A stretch of 64,000 nt of DNA. Origin: Candidatus Poribacteria bacterium. Its GTDB lineage: Bacteria > Poribacteria > WGA-4E > WGA-3G. The stretch is from NCBI GenBank assembly GCA_022819945.1, contig JAJEGI010000044.1, forward strand, positions 1 to 64,000. Direction: 5' to 3'. The stretch's first letter is position 1. Each line of letters starts with the position of its first letter. The position numbers and the translations under genes are program-made. Shown here piece after piece: positions 38,041-46,159 of the stretch. The notes under the pieces are model-generated. The model was given only the letters and a program-made list of their open reading frames with translations. It was not told where the DNA came from and searched no databases.

Positions 38041-38152
38041 GGTAAATCTCCTTCTAAGTGCGTCTCCTTCATTTGGCGTTGCCAACGGGTTTTATACCTG
38101 TTGTGCGCGGTGCCTCGTGAATCTCAAAGATAGTTTTCTTAACTTAATGGAA

Positions 38153-38181
38153 ATGATACAATTTTTTCCAAAAATTGTCAA
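38153..38181 (-). promoter_or_regulatory. Predicted sigma70 promoter for the Ser/Arg-rich protein
   Basis: On the minus strand TTGACA (complement of 38176-38181) and TATCAT (complement of 38153-38158) are separated by 17 bp, about 110 bp upstream of the start codon. Confidence 0.7.
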
Positions 38182-38321
38182 GGATTAATTTGAAGTTAGT
38201 TAATCTTTTCTATAACTCCAATTGTTTTCACTTATAGATCCGACATGCTTATCGCGACGCCGCGTTTAAGATGGACAGACTTTCTGATAATGCTAACGAA
38301 AACCGACGATTCTGATGCTTC

Positions 38322-39056
38322 TTAACTTTTAGGTATGAGTTTAATACCTCTCTTTTTCGCATGCTCGCGGGCAAGTGGTGTAATAATCGCTGATTTTACG
38401 TGTACCAACTCCCGTACATTCGCATCCAGATTTGAAATAGTCGTTGCGCTAATCAGAGGTTTGTCTAAACTGGCGGGCGAGTCATTCATTTTTTTCGTCA
38501 CTGACTCGGCAATTTGCATCATAGGTACCCATTGAACGCCAAGTTCAGACAAAAGGTTTACATATTCGACTTCAATACTATTAATTTTTTTCCGAGTTTC
38601 ACCTTGATTAAGTGCGTCAGAGACGGCTATAACTTTTTTGCCTTTAGAGAGTGCTTCAAACACAAGATAAGTGCACGGTGTGTCTACCAGCCTTAGCGCG
38701 AGTTTTCCAGCCATTGGATGCGAGAAAACGGGAAGCAGAATTTGCTGATAGGTATCCACAAAAGTTGCTATATCGGTTAGCGCATTCTCCTGCAGGACAT
38801 TTTCTTCGCCAACTGTGGCGTAAATCGGTTCAGGGTTTATAACTTTAGTTGCGAGATCAGATAGAATTATTGTAATTTTCCATCCATTTTGTATGCAAGT
38901 GTCGAGCTGCCGGAGCGGTTCGTCCAACTCGAGTTGTGTTGCACCAAAGATAGCGAGTAGTTGTTTTGCCTCTGCAATTTGCGTGGCGTTGGATACTTGT
39001 GCCTCCAGTACCTTCTCAACAATTTTCCGAATCTGATCAATCAGTTCTTGATTCAT
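38322..39056 (-). CDS. Microcompartment-associated flavoprotein-like protein
   Basis: This 244-residue protein resembles the flavoprotein (Dfp-like) family found in some bacterial microcompartment operons: LPVFSHPMAGKLALRLVDTP and YLVFEALSKGKKVIAVSDAL lie in the Rossmann-like core. It starts with an amphipathic helix (MNQELIDQIRKIVEKVLEAQ) of the kind that targets cargo to shells. The C-terminal ITPLAREHAKKRGIKL resembles a segment seen in other microcompartment accessory proteins. It follows pduL by about 20 bp. The cofactor and reaction are not certain; a role in cofactor handling inside or next to the shell is suggested by context. Confidence 0.7.
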   Translation of the reverse strand: MNQELIDQIRKIVEKVLEAQVSNATQIAEAKQLLAIFGATQLELDEPLRQLDTCIQNGWKITIILSDLATKVINPEPIYATVGEENVLQENALTDIATFVDTYQQILLPVFSHPMAGKLALRLVDTPCTYLVFEALSKGKKVIAVSDALNQGETRKKINSIEVEYVNLLSELGVQWVPMMQIAESVTKKMNDSPASLDKPLISATTISNLDANVRELVHVKSAIITPLAREHAKKRGIKLIPKS

Positions 39057-39077
39057 ATTGGTTTAAAATGAGGGCAC

Positions 39078-39782
39078 CTAACGCACAATTTCAACAGGTT
39101 CGCCACCCTTCAAACCTGCGGCGTTGGAATCATCGGTATCTAAGTGCATCTGAAGCACATAACTTTCATCAATTTTCGGACGAACATTTTCAAGAGTCAA
39201 AGCACGCTCACCGGGGAAATGGACCTTTAGAAGTTCGTCTTCACGAATATTGAGCGCGTCAGCATCATTTGGTGTCATGTGGATGTGCCGTGTCGCGCAG
39301 ATAGCACCCGCCTCTAAGTAGACACTTCCTGCGGGCCCGATGAGGGTAATAGGTTCTGCACCATCAAGATCCCCTGAGTCTCGAATAGGCGGATTTAATC
39401 CGAGTCGAATTGCTTCGGTTTGCGCGACTTCGACTTGCGAATAATCCCGAACAGGTCCGAGAATACGAACGGCTTCAATAGCCCGCATCCGTTTTCCGAC
39501 GATGGTGAGTGTCTCGTTCGCAGCGAATGCTTCCGGTTGATAGAGCGGGGCGTAGACGGTGAGTTGGTGTCCGGCACCGTAGAGGATCTCAAGGTGTTCT
39601 TGCGTTACATGGGCGTGTCGTGCTGAAACACCAACGGGAATTTGCTGCTGTTCTGTAACGGCATCACAGGCGCGATTTCCGGCATCACAGCTCCTCAAAG
39701 CACAACCACTACACGCTTGATCCGTCGTCAGCCTGTTCACAACACGGCGGGTAATCAACTCAACGAGGTCACGGTCTGGCAT
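39078..39782 (-). CDS. pduL: PduL-type phosphate acyltransferase
   Basis: This 234-residue enzyme exchanges the CoA of an acyl-CoA for phosphate, so that CoA is recycled inside the shell and acyl phosphate can yield ATP. The two halves of the zinc site are visible: GVSARHAHVT (His56 and His58) and ATRHIHMTP. Other family pieces are VRILGPVRDYSQVEVAQTEA and VQMHLDTDDSNAAG-like sequence near the end. An N-terminal helix DLVELITRRVVNRL could be an encapsulation peptide. Unusually, four Cys (24, 27, 32 and 39) follow this helix and could bind zinc or an iron-sulfur cluster. It lies between the shell gene and the flavoprotein gene. Confidence 0.93.
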   Translation of the reverse strand: MPDRDLVELITRRVVNRLTTDQACSGCALRSCDAGNRACDAVTEQQQIPVGVSARHAHVTQEHLEILYGAGHQLTVYAPLYQPEAFAANETLTIVGKRMRAIEAVRILGPVRDYSQVEVAQTEAIRLGLNPPIRDSGDLDGAEPITLIGPAGSVYLEAGAICATRHIHMTPNDADALNIREDELLKVHFPGERALTLENVRPKIDESYVLQMHLDTDDSNAAGLKGGEPVEIVR

Positions 39783-39856
39783 CTATAGTTCGCCTTTTCT
39801 GTTAGGATATTCCAAACGCTTTTAGACAACGCGCGGTCAATCCACTTACGAATAGT

Positions 39857-40132
39857 TTACGCTTGCTTTAAAATAGTTTCGACTTCAGCATGTGGACGTG
39901 GAATTACGTGAACAGAAACAACTTCTCCAACGCGTGCGGCTGCCTCAGCACCCGCATCCGTTGCGGCTTTAACTGCCCCGACATCACCACGGACCATCAC
40001 CGTCACGTAACCACCGCCGACTTGTTCGTAACCAATGAGCTGGACATTCGCCGCTTTCACCATTGTGTCGGCAGCTTCAATGCTTCCAACCAAACCTCGT
40101 GTTTCAACTAAACCCAATGCATCTCCGGTCAT
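39857..40132 (-). CDS. BMC-domain microcompartment shell protein (hexamer type)
   Basis: This 91-residue protein is a single BMC domain of the PduA/EutM/CcmK kind. Evidence is [38 protein letters not shown] and [19 protein letters not shown], with the C-terminal [13 protein letters not shown]. The pore loop should be QVGGG. Such hexamers tile the facets of the shell. AGGAGG lies about 14 bases before the ATG. It is the first gene of the three-gene operon and the only shell gene in the window; no pentamer (EutN/CcmL) or trimer gene is present here, so these must be elsewhere in the genome. Confidence 0.96.
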   Translation of the reverse strand: MTGDALGLVETRGLVGSIEAADTMVKAANVQLIGYEQVGGGYVTVMVRGDVGAVKAATDAGAEAAARVGEVVSVHVIPRPHAEVETILKQA

Positions 40133-40270
40133 ATTAGTTCTGATAGCCTCCTATCGAAAGTTCAATAACGAAAATCAGTTTTCGACTTGAAAATAATTGT
40201 GCAGTAAAAGGTGTCCTCGCGCAAAAACAGCGGGAAATCAGGCGAAATACTAAACACTATACCTTATTAA

Positions 40271-40299
40271 AGTATATCACAATTTTCTGATATTTTCAA
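40271..40299 (-). promoter_or_regulatory. Predicted promoter of the microcompartment operon
   Basis: On the minus strand TTGAAA (complement of 40294-40299) and TATACT (complement of 40271-40276) are separated by 17 bp. The leader to the shell gene would be about 130 nt. Confidence 0.65.
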
Positions 40300-40306
40300 G
40301 AAAAAC

Positions 40307-41107
40307 TCAAAACGCGTATATAGATTTCATGAGTGCTTGCATTACCTGTTTCTGGATTGCATCAATCATCTGATTGTCGATTGCATCGATCAGAAGTTCG
40401 GTAGCGTGTTTATGATCTCGACTTGCTAATGTGCGATCCCCGAGGTGCATGTAGACTATTGCACGGGTTCTATAGGCACTCGCGAAACGCGGTTCCAGAG
40501 CGATAGCCTGATCCATATCTGCCAGAGCAAGTTTTAAGCGGTTCTCATTACCTCGGATAGAGAGCTGGAGATAAACGTTACCGCGTCCGTAATATGCCAT
40601 TGCTGTAGGTTTCCGTTTAATCAGATCGTCGTATTCGGCGAGTGCTTTTTGAATGTCTCCGTGTTTGAAATAGGTGTCTGCCCGTTTCCGCATAACGTTA
40701 GCGTTCCATCTCCTTTTAAGCGAGGCAGAGTAGTCTTCAATAGCGTGCTGCGTGTCGCCTAACGCTTGATATGCATCGCCGCGGCTTGCGTAGGCATCGG
40801 CTTGATACCTTGCGAGTTTTAACGTTTCGGTGTAATCCGCGATAGCGGGCTCGTACTCGGCAGAACGGTAGTAAGCGAGTCCGCGTTTCACATAGGCTTC
40901 GGCATACCGCGGTTCAATTTCAATCGCACGCGTAAACGCTTTGATCGCCTGTGGAAGTTTCCATGACCTCAGCGATGCGGTTCCCTCTTGAACGTGGAGT
41001 TGTGCTTGCTGATCCACACCTTTTATAGCATCCCACGTTACAAAACGAGAGGCGAGAAAGATAGTGAGAATCAGCACCGGGGTCATGATATAAATAAGTG
41101 GCCGCAT
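40307..41107 (-). CDS. Membrane-anchored TPR protein
   Basis: This 266-residue protein has a transmembrane helix at about 5-25 (IYIMTPVLILTIFLASRFV) and then five or six tetratricopeptide repeats (for example AIKAFTRAIEIEPRYAEAYV and AIADYTETLKLARYQADAYA). Such repeats mediate protein contacts, here probably in the periplasm. It overlaps nothing and is 12 bp downstream of the phosphoesterase gene, so the two are likely co-transcribed. Confidence 0.85.
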   Translation of the reverse strand: MRPLIYIMTPVLILTIFLASRFVTWDAIKGVDQQAQLHVQEGTASLRSWKLPQAIKAFTRAIEIEPRYAEAYVKRGLAYYRSAEYEPAIADYTETLKLARYQADAYASRGDAYQALGDTQHAIEDYSASLKRRWNANVMRKRADTYFKHGDIQKALAEYDDLIKRKPTAMAYYGRGNVYLQLSIRGNENRLKLALADMDQAIALEPRFASAYRTRAIVYMHLGDRTLASRDHKHATELLIDAIDNQMIDAIQKQVMQALMKSIYAF

Positions 41108-41119
41108 GATATAAATCTT

Positions 41120-42118
41120 TTAGTCCGATTTTGATTTTTCTGTCTTGTCGTAAAGGTGATGAATATTTACGCCTAACTTCAGCGCATGTACAGATGGATA
41201 TCTCTCTGCCAAATCAATTTCGATATAGGCTGGAACTCCCGGCAAGCCACTATAACCTGTCGAAAAGATGAGTTGATTATTCCCGAATGTTGCGATACCG
41301 TCTCTGACATTTCGGGTAGGAAAGTAATGAATCGGGGTGTGTCCGACGACAAGGAGATTCGCCTGAATGGCTGCAAGGAAATTTTCAATGTGTGTTAAGG
41401 TATAGCCCCCAGGGTAGGCGATAACAGGACGCTGCCAAAGAAGTTCTTCAAGGGTTTTAGGACCCGGATCAATGAGATCCGTAAGACTCGTGATGGCACG
41501 CGCAGGACCGGCGTGAATACCGACAAAGCCATTTTTTGCAATAACGACTGTTGGCAGATTCATAAGGAATTCGTAGTGAGTATTCGTCATTCTTTCAATG
41601 AAATTGAACTGTTCGTAGTAGGCACCGAGTGGACTTTCGTACAGTAAACGGATAAATCGATCCCGATTTTGTGTCGTCATTCCCTGTTTTTTTAGCATGG
41701 CATAGGCATCTGCGGCGGCAAATTCGTGGTTGCCTCGGATATAAATAAGTCTTTCGCCCTTATCGCCAAGTTGTTTTCGGAGTTCCATAACCCGGTCAAT
41801 AATTAAAGTATCACCATAAGGTGGGTGTCTCGGTTCATCAGGCTTATAATCAATCGCATCACCGAGTATCAATCCGTAGACATCTTCACCCGCTTGAATC
41901 CGCTCCACAAGTTTCGTGAGTTCCAACCACTGGTTAAAATCGTCCCAATGGGCATGCAGATCGGAAACCATATAGACGGTGCCGTGATCCGGTAAAACAA
42001 CGATGTGTCCGTCACGTGTCAGTTGGTCAGGATACTGGGCAAGTCGTTTGGGTTGCGCTGTCGCTACGGAAACGAGACAGATAAAGCAGAAGGCAACGTA
42101 AATTAGAAAAGTGTTCAT
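41120..42118 (-). CDS. Exported metallophosphoesterase
   Basis: This 332-residue protein has a signal peptide (about 1-21) and the calcineurin-like phosphoesterase motifs in order: DLHAHWDDF, GDAID, IRGNHEF and VVGHTPIHYF, with the His and Asp ligands of a dinuclear metal site. It resembles Ser/Thr-phosphatase-type members. Its substrate is unknown. It lies between a TPR gene and a peptidase gene, all three with envelope signals and tight spacing. Confidence 0.9.
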   Translation of the reverse strand: MNTFLIYVAFCFICLVSVATAQPKRLAQYPDQLTRDGHIVVLPDHGTVYMVSDLHAHWDDFNQWLELTKLVERIQAGEDVYGLILGDAIDYKPDEPRHPPYGDTLIIDRVMELRKQLGDKGERLIYIRGNHEFAAADAYAMLKKQGMTTQNRDRFIRLLYESPLGAYYEQFNFIERMTNTHYEFLMNLPTVVIAKNGFVGIHAGPARAITSLTDLIDPGPKTLEELLWQRPVIAYPGGYTLTHIENFLAAIQANLLVVGHTPIHYFPTRNVRDGIATFGNNQLIFSTGYSGLPGVPAYIEIDLAERYPSVHALKLGVNIHHLYDKTEKSKSD

Positions 42119-42123
42119 TGGTT

Positions 42124-43032
42124 TCAGGTTTTGAAGAATGCGTCTATAGTATCTTCTTGTTGTGCGAGTTTATTGAGGTGCCGCTGTCTACGATTCCGGC
42201 AGATGAGGTAGCCGAGAAGTGCAAGACCACCAAGTCCACCCCAGAAAAAATAGGAATTGGAAAAAACGGATGCCCACCGATAACGTTCTGCCAGTGACTC
42301 ACGCCAAAGGGCATCATAGGTAGCGAGATCCCATCCCACTACGGTTTCAAAAGCGGTATCGAAGTTGTTCCCAGCATGGAGTTCCGCAATAAGGGCAAAC
42401 AGGACCTCTCTACCTTTGCGTTCAACCAGCCAACGGAGCGCGTCTTGACTCTCAGCGTACGCCAAATCCGCACCGGCTTGCGAACGCGGAAAACCTCGTG
42501 CCAATTCTTGAAGGGGCAGGATAGATTTCGAGAAAATATGCTTTAGCAGTGTTTCGTGACGACTCGGCACCCATTCATCAGCAAAGTAGATCGCTATGCC
42601 TTCTATAAACCACAGTGGGATCTCTTTAACGGCTTTGCGGGTACATTGCCCGAAAAGGACATGTGCGATCTCGTGACGGAGGACCTGCACTAACTGCAAT
42701 TTCGCAAGTGCTATGTGTTTCGGGTTTTGGATAACAATCCGCCGACTCAACGGGAAAGCGCACCCGACTGCCCAATCCTGAATCGGGGCGTGAACGGAAT
42801 TCTGAAACGCTTCTTGTGTATCACAGACCCAAATGTCAATCATTCCTGCCGACATGCGGCTTGTCAATTCCGGCATTTCAGCGTAGAAATCCTCAGCAAT
42901 CTCAAGGATTGACATCGGATCTACCGTTCCCTCTTGATAGTAGACCCGAAAGTGCGAGCTCTCCACTGATTCCCACGTAGCGGATGCTGAAAAGGTTGAT
43001 AGTATCAATAAGAGGAAAATAAGAATTTTCAT
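42124..43032 (-). CDS. Peptidase MA-like (gluzincin) membrane protein
   Basis: This protein of about 302 residues has a signal peptide, then a peptidase domain with the zinc motif LRHEIAHVLFG (HExxH) and a downstream WFIEGIAIYFADEW that carries the third ligand Glu, typical of gluzincins of the MA clan. A transmembrane helix near the C-terminus (SNSYFFWGGLGGLALLGYLI) and a basic tail anchor it in the inner membrane with the catalytic domain outside. The ATG at 43032 has GGAAAG upstream and avoids overlap with the previous gene, so I prefer it to a GTG at 43059. Confidence 0.85.
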   Translation of the reverse strand: MKILIFLLLILSTFSASATWESVESSHFRVYYQEGTVDPMSILEIAEDFYAEMPELTSRMSAGMIDIWVCDTQEAFQNSVHAPIQDWAVGCAFPLSRRIVIQNPKHIALAKLQLVQVLRHEIAHVLFGQCTRKAVKEIPLWFIEGIAIYFADEWVPSRHETLLKHIFSKSILPLQELARGFPRSQAGADLAYAESQDALRWLVERKGREVLFALIAELHAGNNFDTAFETVVGWDLATYDALWRESLAERYRWASVFSNSYFFWGGLGGLALLGYLICRNRRQRHLNKLAQQEDTIDAFFKT

Positions 43033-43051
43033 AATCTTTCCACATCGCGGG

Positions 43052-44596
43052 TTATTCACTATCCCGAGCTTTAAAGCGGGTCGCCTGACTTACCAGATGA
43101 CTGAGTTCATCCACCTGCTCGTTGGGGATTTGCGGCGCGATCCCTTTAATACTGTGCTGGACCGCTTCTAAACTCCCGCCTTGTGCCCAGTAACTCTCAC
43201 GCAATATTTCTGCGAATTCCGCGACAGTCGCGGCGAGTTGAAATTCGGGAGATGCGTCTTCAAATGCCCCTTTCAACGCTGTTGAGAAAATCGCCTCATT
43301 AGTTTCCGAAACATGACGGGTGTCGGGATCTTCATGACGTATGAAGACCGTCGCCAATTGTCCTGTGGCACCTTCATGGAGTTTGATTTCATAGAGGGCT
43401 GTGACACTGTGACCCGAACCGATCTCTCCGCCATCTGCATCGTCATCACGGAAATCTTCGTGATCGAGGCGACGGTTTTCATAACCGAGTAATCGGAAGC
43501 GACTGACGACTTCAGAATTGAAATCGACCTGTACCTTTGCATCTTTAGCAATGAGTTGTAATGTCCCTGTCAGGTTTTCGACAAAGATACGTTTTGCCTC
43601 GTTGAGGGTATCGACGTAAGCGTAACTACCGTTTCCCTTGTTAGCGAGTTGTTCCATAAGGACATCGTTGTAATTACCCATCCCAAACCCGATTGTCGTC
43701 AAGGTAATTCCTTCCTCAACGTGGGCGCGAATGGTTTTCAGGATCGCATCAGGTCCTGTTTCTCCGACATTAGCGACACCATCTGAACAGAGAATCACGC
43801 GATTGATACTACCAACCCTTGCATTGCGCAAGGCGAGTTTGTAGCCAAGGCGAAGTCCTTCTTCTGCATTCGTGCTCCCGTCTGGGGCGAGAGAGTGGAT
43901 TGCCTCCAAGATTTCCTCACGACCTTCAATACCGGTATGTGGAAGAACGGTCCGTGCGCGTGAGCCATAAACCACAATACCCACCGTGTCGCCCGGACGG
44001 AGTTGTTCAACCAAAAGCGTTAAGGCACGTTTCACCAACTCCAGTCGATTCTCCATATCCATTGAACCTGAGACATCAATCACAAAAGTCAGTGTCGCAT
44101 CTTTACGGTTTTCGTCGGGGATGACACGACCTTGGATACCGATTCGCAACAGTTGGAGGCGTTTGCCTTCACCGAATCGGGATGGCGCGCCCTCAATGTG
44201 AACAGCAAAAGCATCCTGAGAGGGTGGCGCGTAATTGTAATCAAAGGCGTTGACAAATTCTTCTACGCGAACGGCTTCCGTTGGTGGGAGGTGTCCATCT
44301 CGAAGATAACGTCGCGTGACGGCGTAAGAGGCGGTATCCACATCCATACCAAACGTTGAGAGGTGGTCATCTTCTGTATCAATAAAGGGGTTTGTACCAT
44401 ACTCTTTGAAAAAAACATCGTCATAGGCGGCACCGTTTGGTGGATTTAAACCTGATGGAATATATCCAAAATCGGACTCCGCTGCAATTTCATCAGTATC
44501 TTCACTTCCCCCGCAGCCTGTGTAGGTAAAGAGCATTGATCCACACAACATAAGCGCAATGCTTAATCTATAAAAGATTCTAAATTTCGCTTTCAT
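43052..44596 (-). CDS. vWA-domain lipoprotein, YfbK-like
   Basis: This 514-residue lipoprotein (TYTGC lipobox, about Cys28) has the YfbK-type N-terminal domain (NPFIDTEDDHLSTFGMDVDT and PPTEAVRVEEFVNAFDYNY). A von Willebrand A domain (about 165-340) follows, with a complete MIDAS start, VIDVSGSMDMENRLE. A YfbK C-terminal domain ends near residue 505. Such proteins bind ligands in a metal-dependent way at the cell surface. AAGGAGATC precedes the ATG. It is likely the first gene of the 44596-40307 run. Confidence 0.93.
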   Translation of the reverse strand: MKAKFRIFYRLSIALMLCGSMLFTYTGCGGSEDTDEIAAESDFGYIPSGLNPPNGAAYDDVFFKEYGTNPFIDTEDDHLSTFGMDVDTASYAVTRRYLRDGHLPPTEAVRVEEFVNAFDYNYAPPSQDAFAVHIEGAPSRFGEGKRLQLLRIGIQGRVIPDENRKDATLTFVIDVSGSMDMENRLELVKRALTLLVEQLRPGDTVGIVVYGSRARTVLPHTGIEGREEILEAIHSLAPDGSTNAEEGLRLGYKLALRNARVGSINRVILCSDGVANVGETGPDAILKTIRAHVEEGITLTTIGFGMGNYNDVLMEQLANKGNGSYAYVDTLNEAKRIFVENLTGTLQLIAKDAKVQVDFNSEVVSRFRLLGYENRRLDHEDFRDDDADGGEIGSGHSVTALYEIKLHEGATGQLATVFIRHEDPDTRHVSETNEAIFSTALKGAFEDASPEFQLAATVAEFAEILRESYWAQGGSLEAVQHSIKGIAPQIPNEQVDELSHLVSQATRFKARDSE

Positions 44597-44902
44597 CAGA
44601 GATGATCTCCTTCACTTTTTGCTAAAGTTCAGACGAATTATGTGTTGTTTGTGTCGCGTCTTCAAAACCGTGTAGATTTTTCTCTGAGTTTCGTGCCGGA
44701 TTAACACTCAGAGAAAAATACGGCTGTTCCACAGCCGAAGCACTTGAGTGAAGGGAGTGATAAGGAAACAAGCTTGTTTAATTGCATTTTGCCCCTTGAC
44801 TGGTGACTCCCGCTACACGGATACCTCTTTGTATCCTTCGTTGCATAGGGTTTAGAGCTTCTTCAAAAAATGAGGCGTTTCTGATCACCATACATGTTCC
44901 AC
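44597..44902. other. Structured intergenic region before the vWA gene
   Basis: This 306-bp gap contains no gene but at least four inverted repeats between 44676 and 44836, described in a separate entry. It must also hold the vWA promoter, which I cannot place. Confidence 0.6.
44676..44836. ncRNA. Candidate structured RNA element (strand unknown)
   Basis: In 160 bp there are a perfect 14-bp inverted repeat (ATTTTTCTCTGAGT at 44676-44689 with 44706-44719), CGGCTGT/ACAGCCG (44721-44737), GGGAGT/ACTCCC (44753-44758 with 44806-44811) enclosing AAGG/CCTT, the palindrome AAACAAGCTTGTTT (44766-44779), and GGATAC/GTATCC (44819-44836). Nested pairing on this scale suggests a folded RNA or a leader. 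It matches no class that I recognise. Either strand is possible; on the minus strand it would be the vWA leader or the end of the serpin transcript. Confidence 0.35.
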
Positions 44903-46159
44903 TTATGGTTCTACGACAGTGCCCATAAATAACACCGTTTTTGTCTCATTATCACGAATCGCGAAGAAGAAGGGGCGGTCTGCGATGAATGCAGGTGGCG
45001 CGCTCGTTGCGCGAATCCCGACGCTGGTTACGGCTGCGGCTTCAGTGCCTTCTTCATTAACTTCGACGACGGCTTTATGAAGTACCTCTCCGATATATAG
45101 GTTTTTACCCAAAGCCTCTAAGTCTGCCATCCGACTAAAATCTGCAGCCCCAGCTGCAAACGCTATACCCATGCCGAGGGATTGCAGCGGATTGTTAAGC
45201 GTTTTTTTGTATTCCAACTTAAATTTGGGCATGCTGAGGAACACTTCTTGTTCATTAAACTGCGATAGCCAATTTTCCCAATTCTCGGTGTTTAAACCAT
45301 CTAAAAAGGTGTTGAGATCAGATTCAGGGTACGGGAGAAAGATGTACATGCTCATCCGTCCATCGCCATAGGGGAGGCTAATTGCTTGGAACTTTTCTTC
45401 AGGGTTTTCGTGGTAGGCGTAATCACCCGTCCTCGTCATCATCGGCACCTGCTTTTCACCGTCAGTTCCGAGATGGAAGGTTCCGTCGCGCGTGTGCGAT
45501 GGGTCGAATTCTGTCTGCCACGTCCCTTTGAAATAGATGGCGTTAATCAGAAATAACACCGCATCCGGGTTAATTTCATCAAGGATTTTTTGAATTTTAC
45601 TGTTGGTGTTGGTATCTACCCACTGATTAATCGTTGTTAGCGTGTTTGGGTCCGTGAAATCTAATGTTGAGACCGTCGCTTCAAAATATTCGGTGTTTCG
45701 CTGCAGGAAATCCTGCTTGAACGGAACATCTTGACGTGCCCAGAGAGAGTTTGCAATCGTGAGTACCACTTTCGGGTCTGCTACTTGAAGTGCTTGACGC
45801 AAGCCTGCGTAACCGGTGTTTATCGATTCGGTGTCTAATCCTTGTAGCTGCAGCGTATTCGCCATCGCCTGCTCGGTTTCACTGGCTGCGCCATTTAACG
45901 TCATTGCCAAAGCGATGGAAATGCTGAGCGGAGAAATAAAAATATTCTTATCTTGCTCGGTTTTGCGGATTTCATCGAACAGGTTAAAGCCGAATTGCGT
46001 ATTTGCTGTGACAACGTTTGTATCAATAGAGATAGTTTCAGGCTCGTCCCGTCCCTCATCACGAAAGATAGCACCGAGATTACTACATCCAGCAAATATG
46101 AGCGAAACCAGACACATCAAGACTATAAAAGTTTTTTTCCTTGTCTGCTTTCTATTCAT
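44903..46159 (-). CDS. Serpin lipoprotein (serine protease inhibitor)
   Basis: This 418-residue serpin has a lipoprotein signal (LVSLIFAGC, Cys25), so it should face the periplasm or the cell surface. The fold is full length: FISPLSISIALAMTLNGA, VLFLINAIYFKGTWQTEF and the C-terminal RPFFFAIRDNETKTVLFMG. The reactive loop has the inhibitory hinge EEGTEAAAVTS. Aligned on the hinge and the PP motif, the scissile bond falls between Thr and Ser (RATSAPP), so a small P1 residue suggests an elastase-like target. AGGAGAAA precedes the ATG at 46159, which overlaps the msrP stop. It may protect the cell from foreign or host proteases. Confidence 0.95.
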   Translation of the reverse strand: MNRKQTRKKTFIVLMCLVSLIFAGCSNLGAIFRDEGRDEPETISIDTNVVTANTQFGFNLFDEIRKTEQDKNIFISPLSISIALAMTLNGAASETEQAMANTLQLQGLDTESINTGYAGLRQALQVADPKVVLTIANSLWARQDVPFKQDFLQRNTEYFEATVSTLDFTDPNTLTTINQWVDTNTNSKIQKILDEINPDAVLFLINAIYFKGTWQTEFDPSHTRDGTFHLGTDGEKQVPMMTRTGDYAYHENPEEKFQAISLPYGDGRMSMYIFLPYPESDLNTFLDGLNTENWENWLSQFNEQEVFLSMPKFKLEYKKTLNNPLQSLGMGIAFAAGAADFSRMADLEALGKNLYIGEVLHKAVVEVNEEGTEAAAVTSVGIRATSAPPAFIADRPFFFAIRDNETKTVLFMGTVVEP

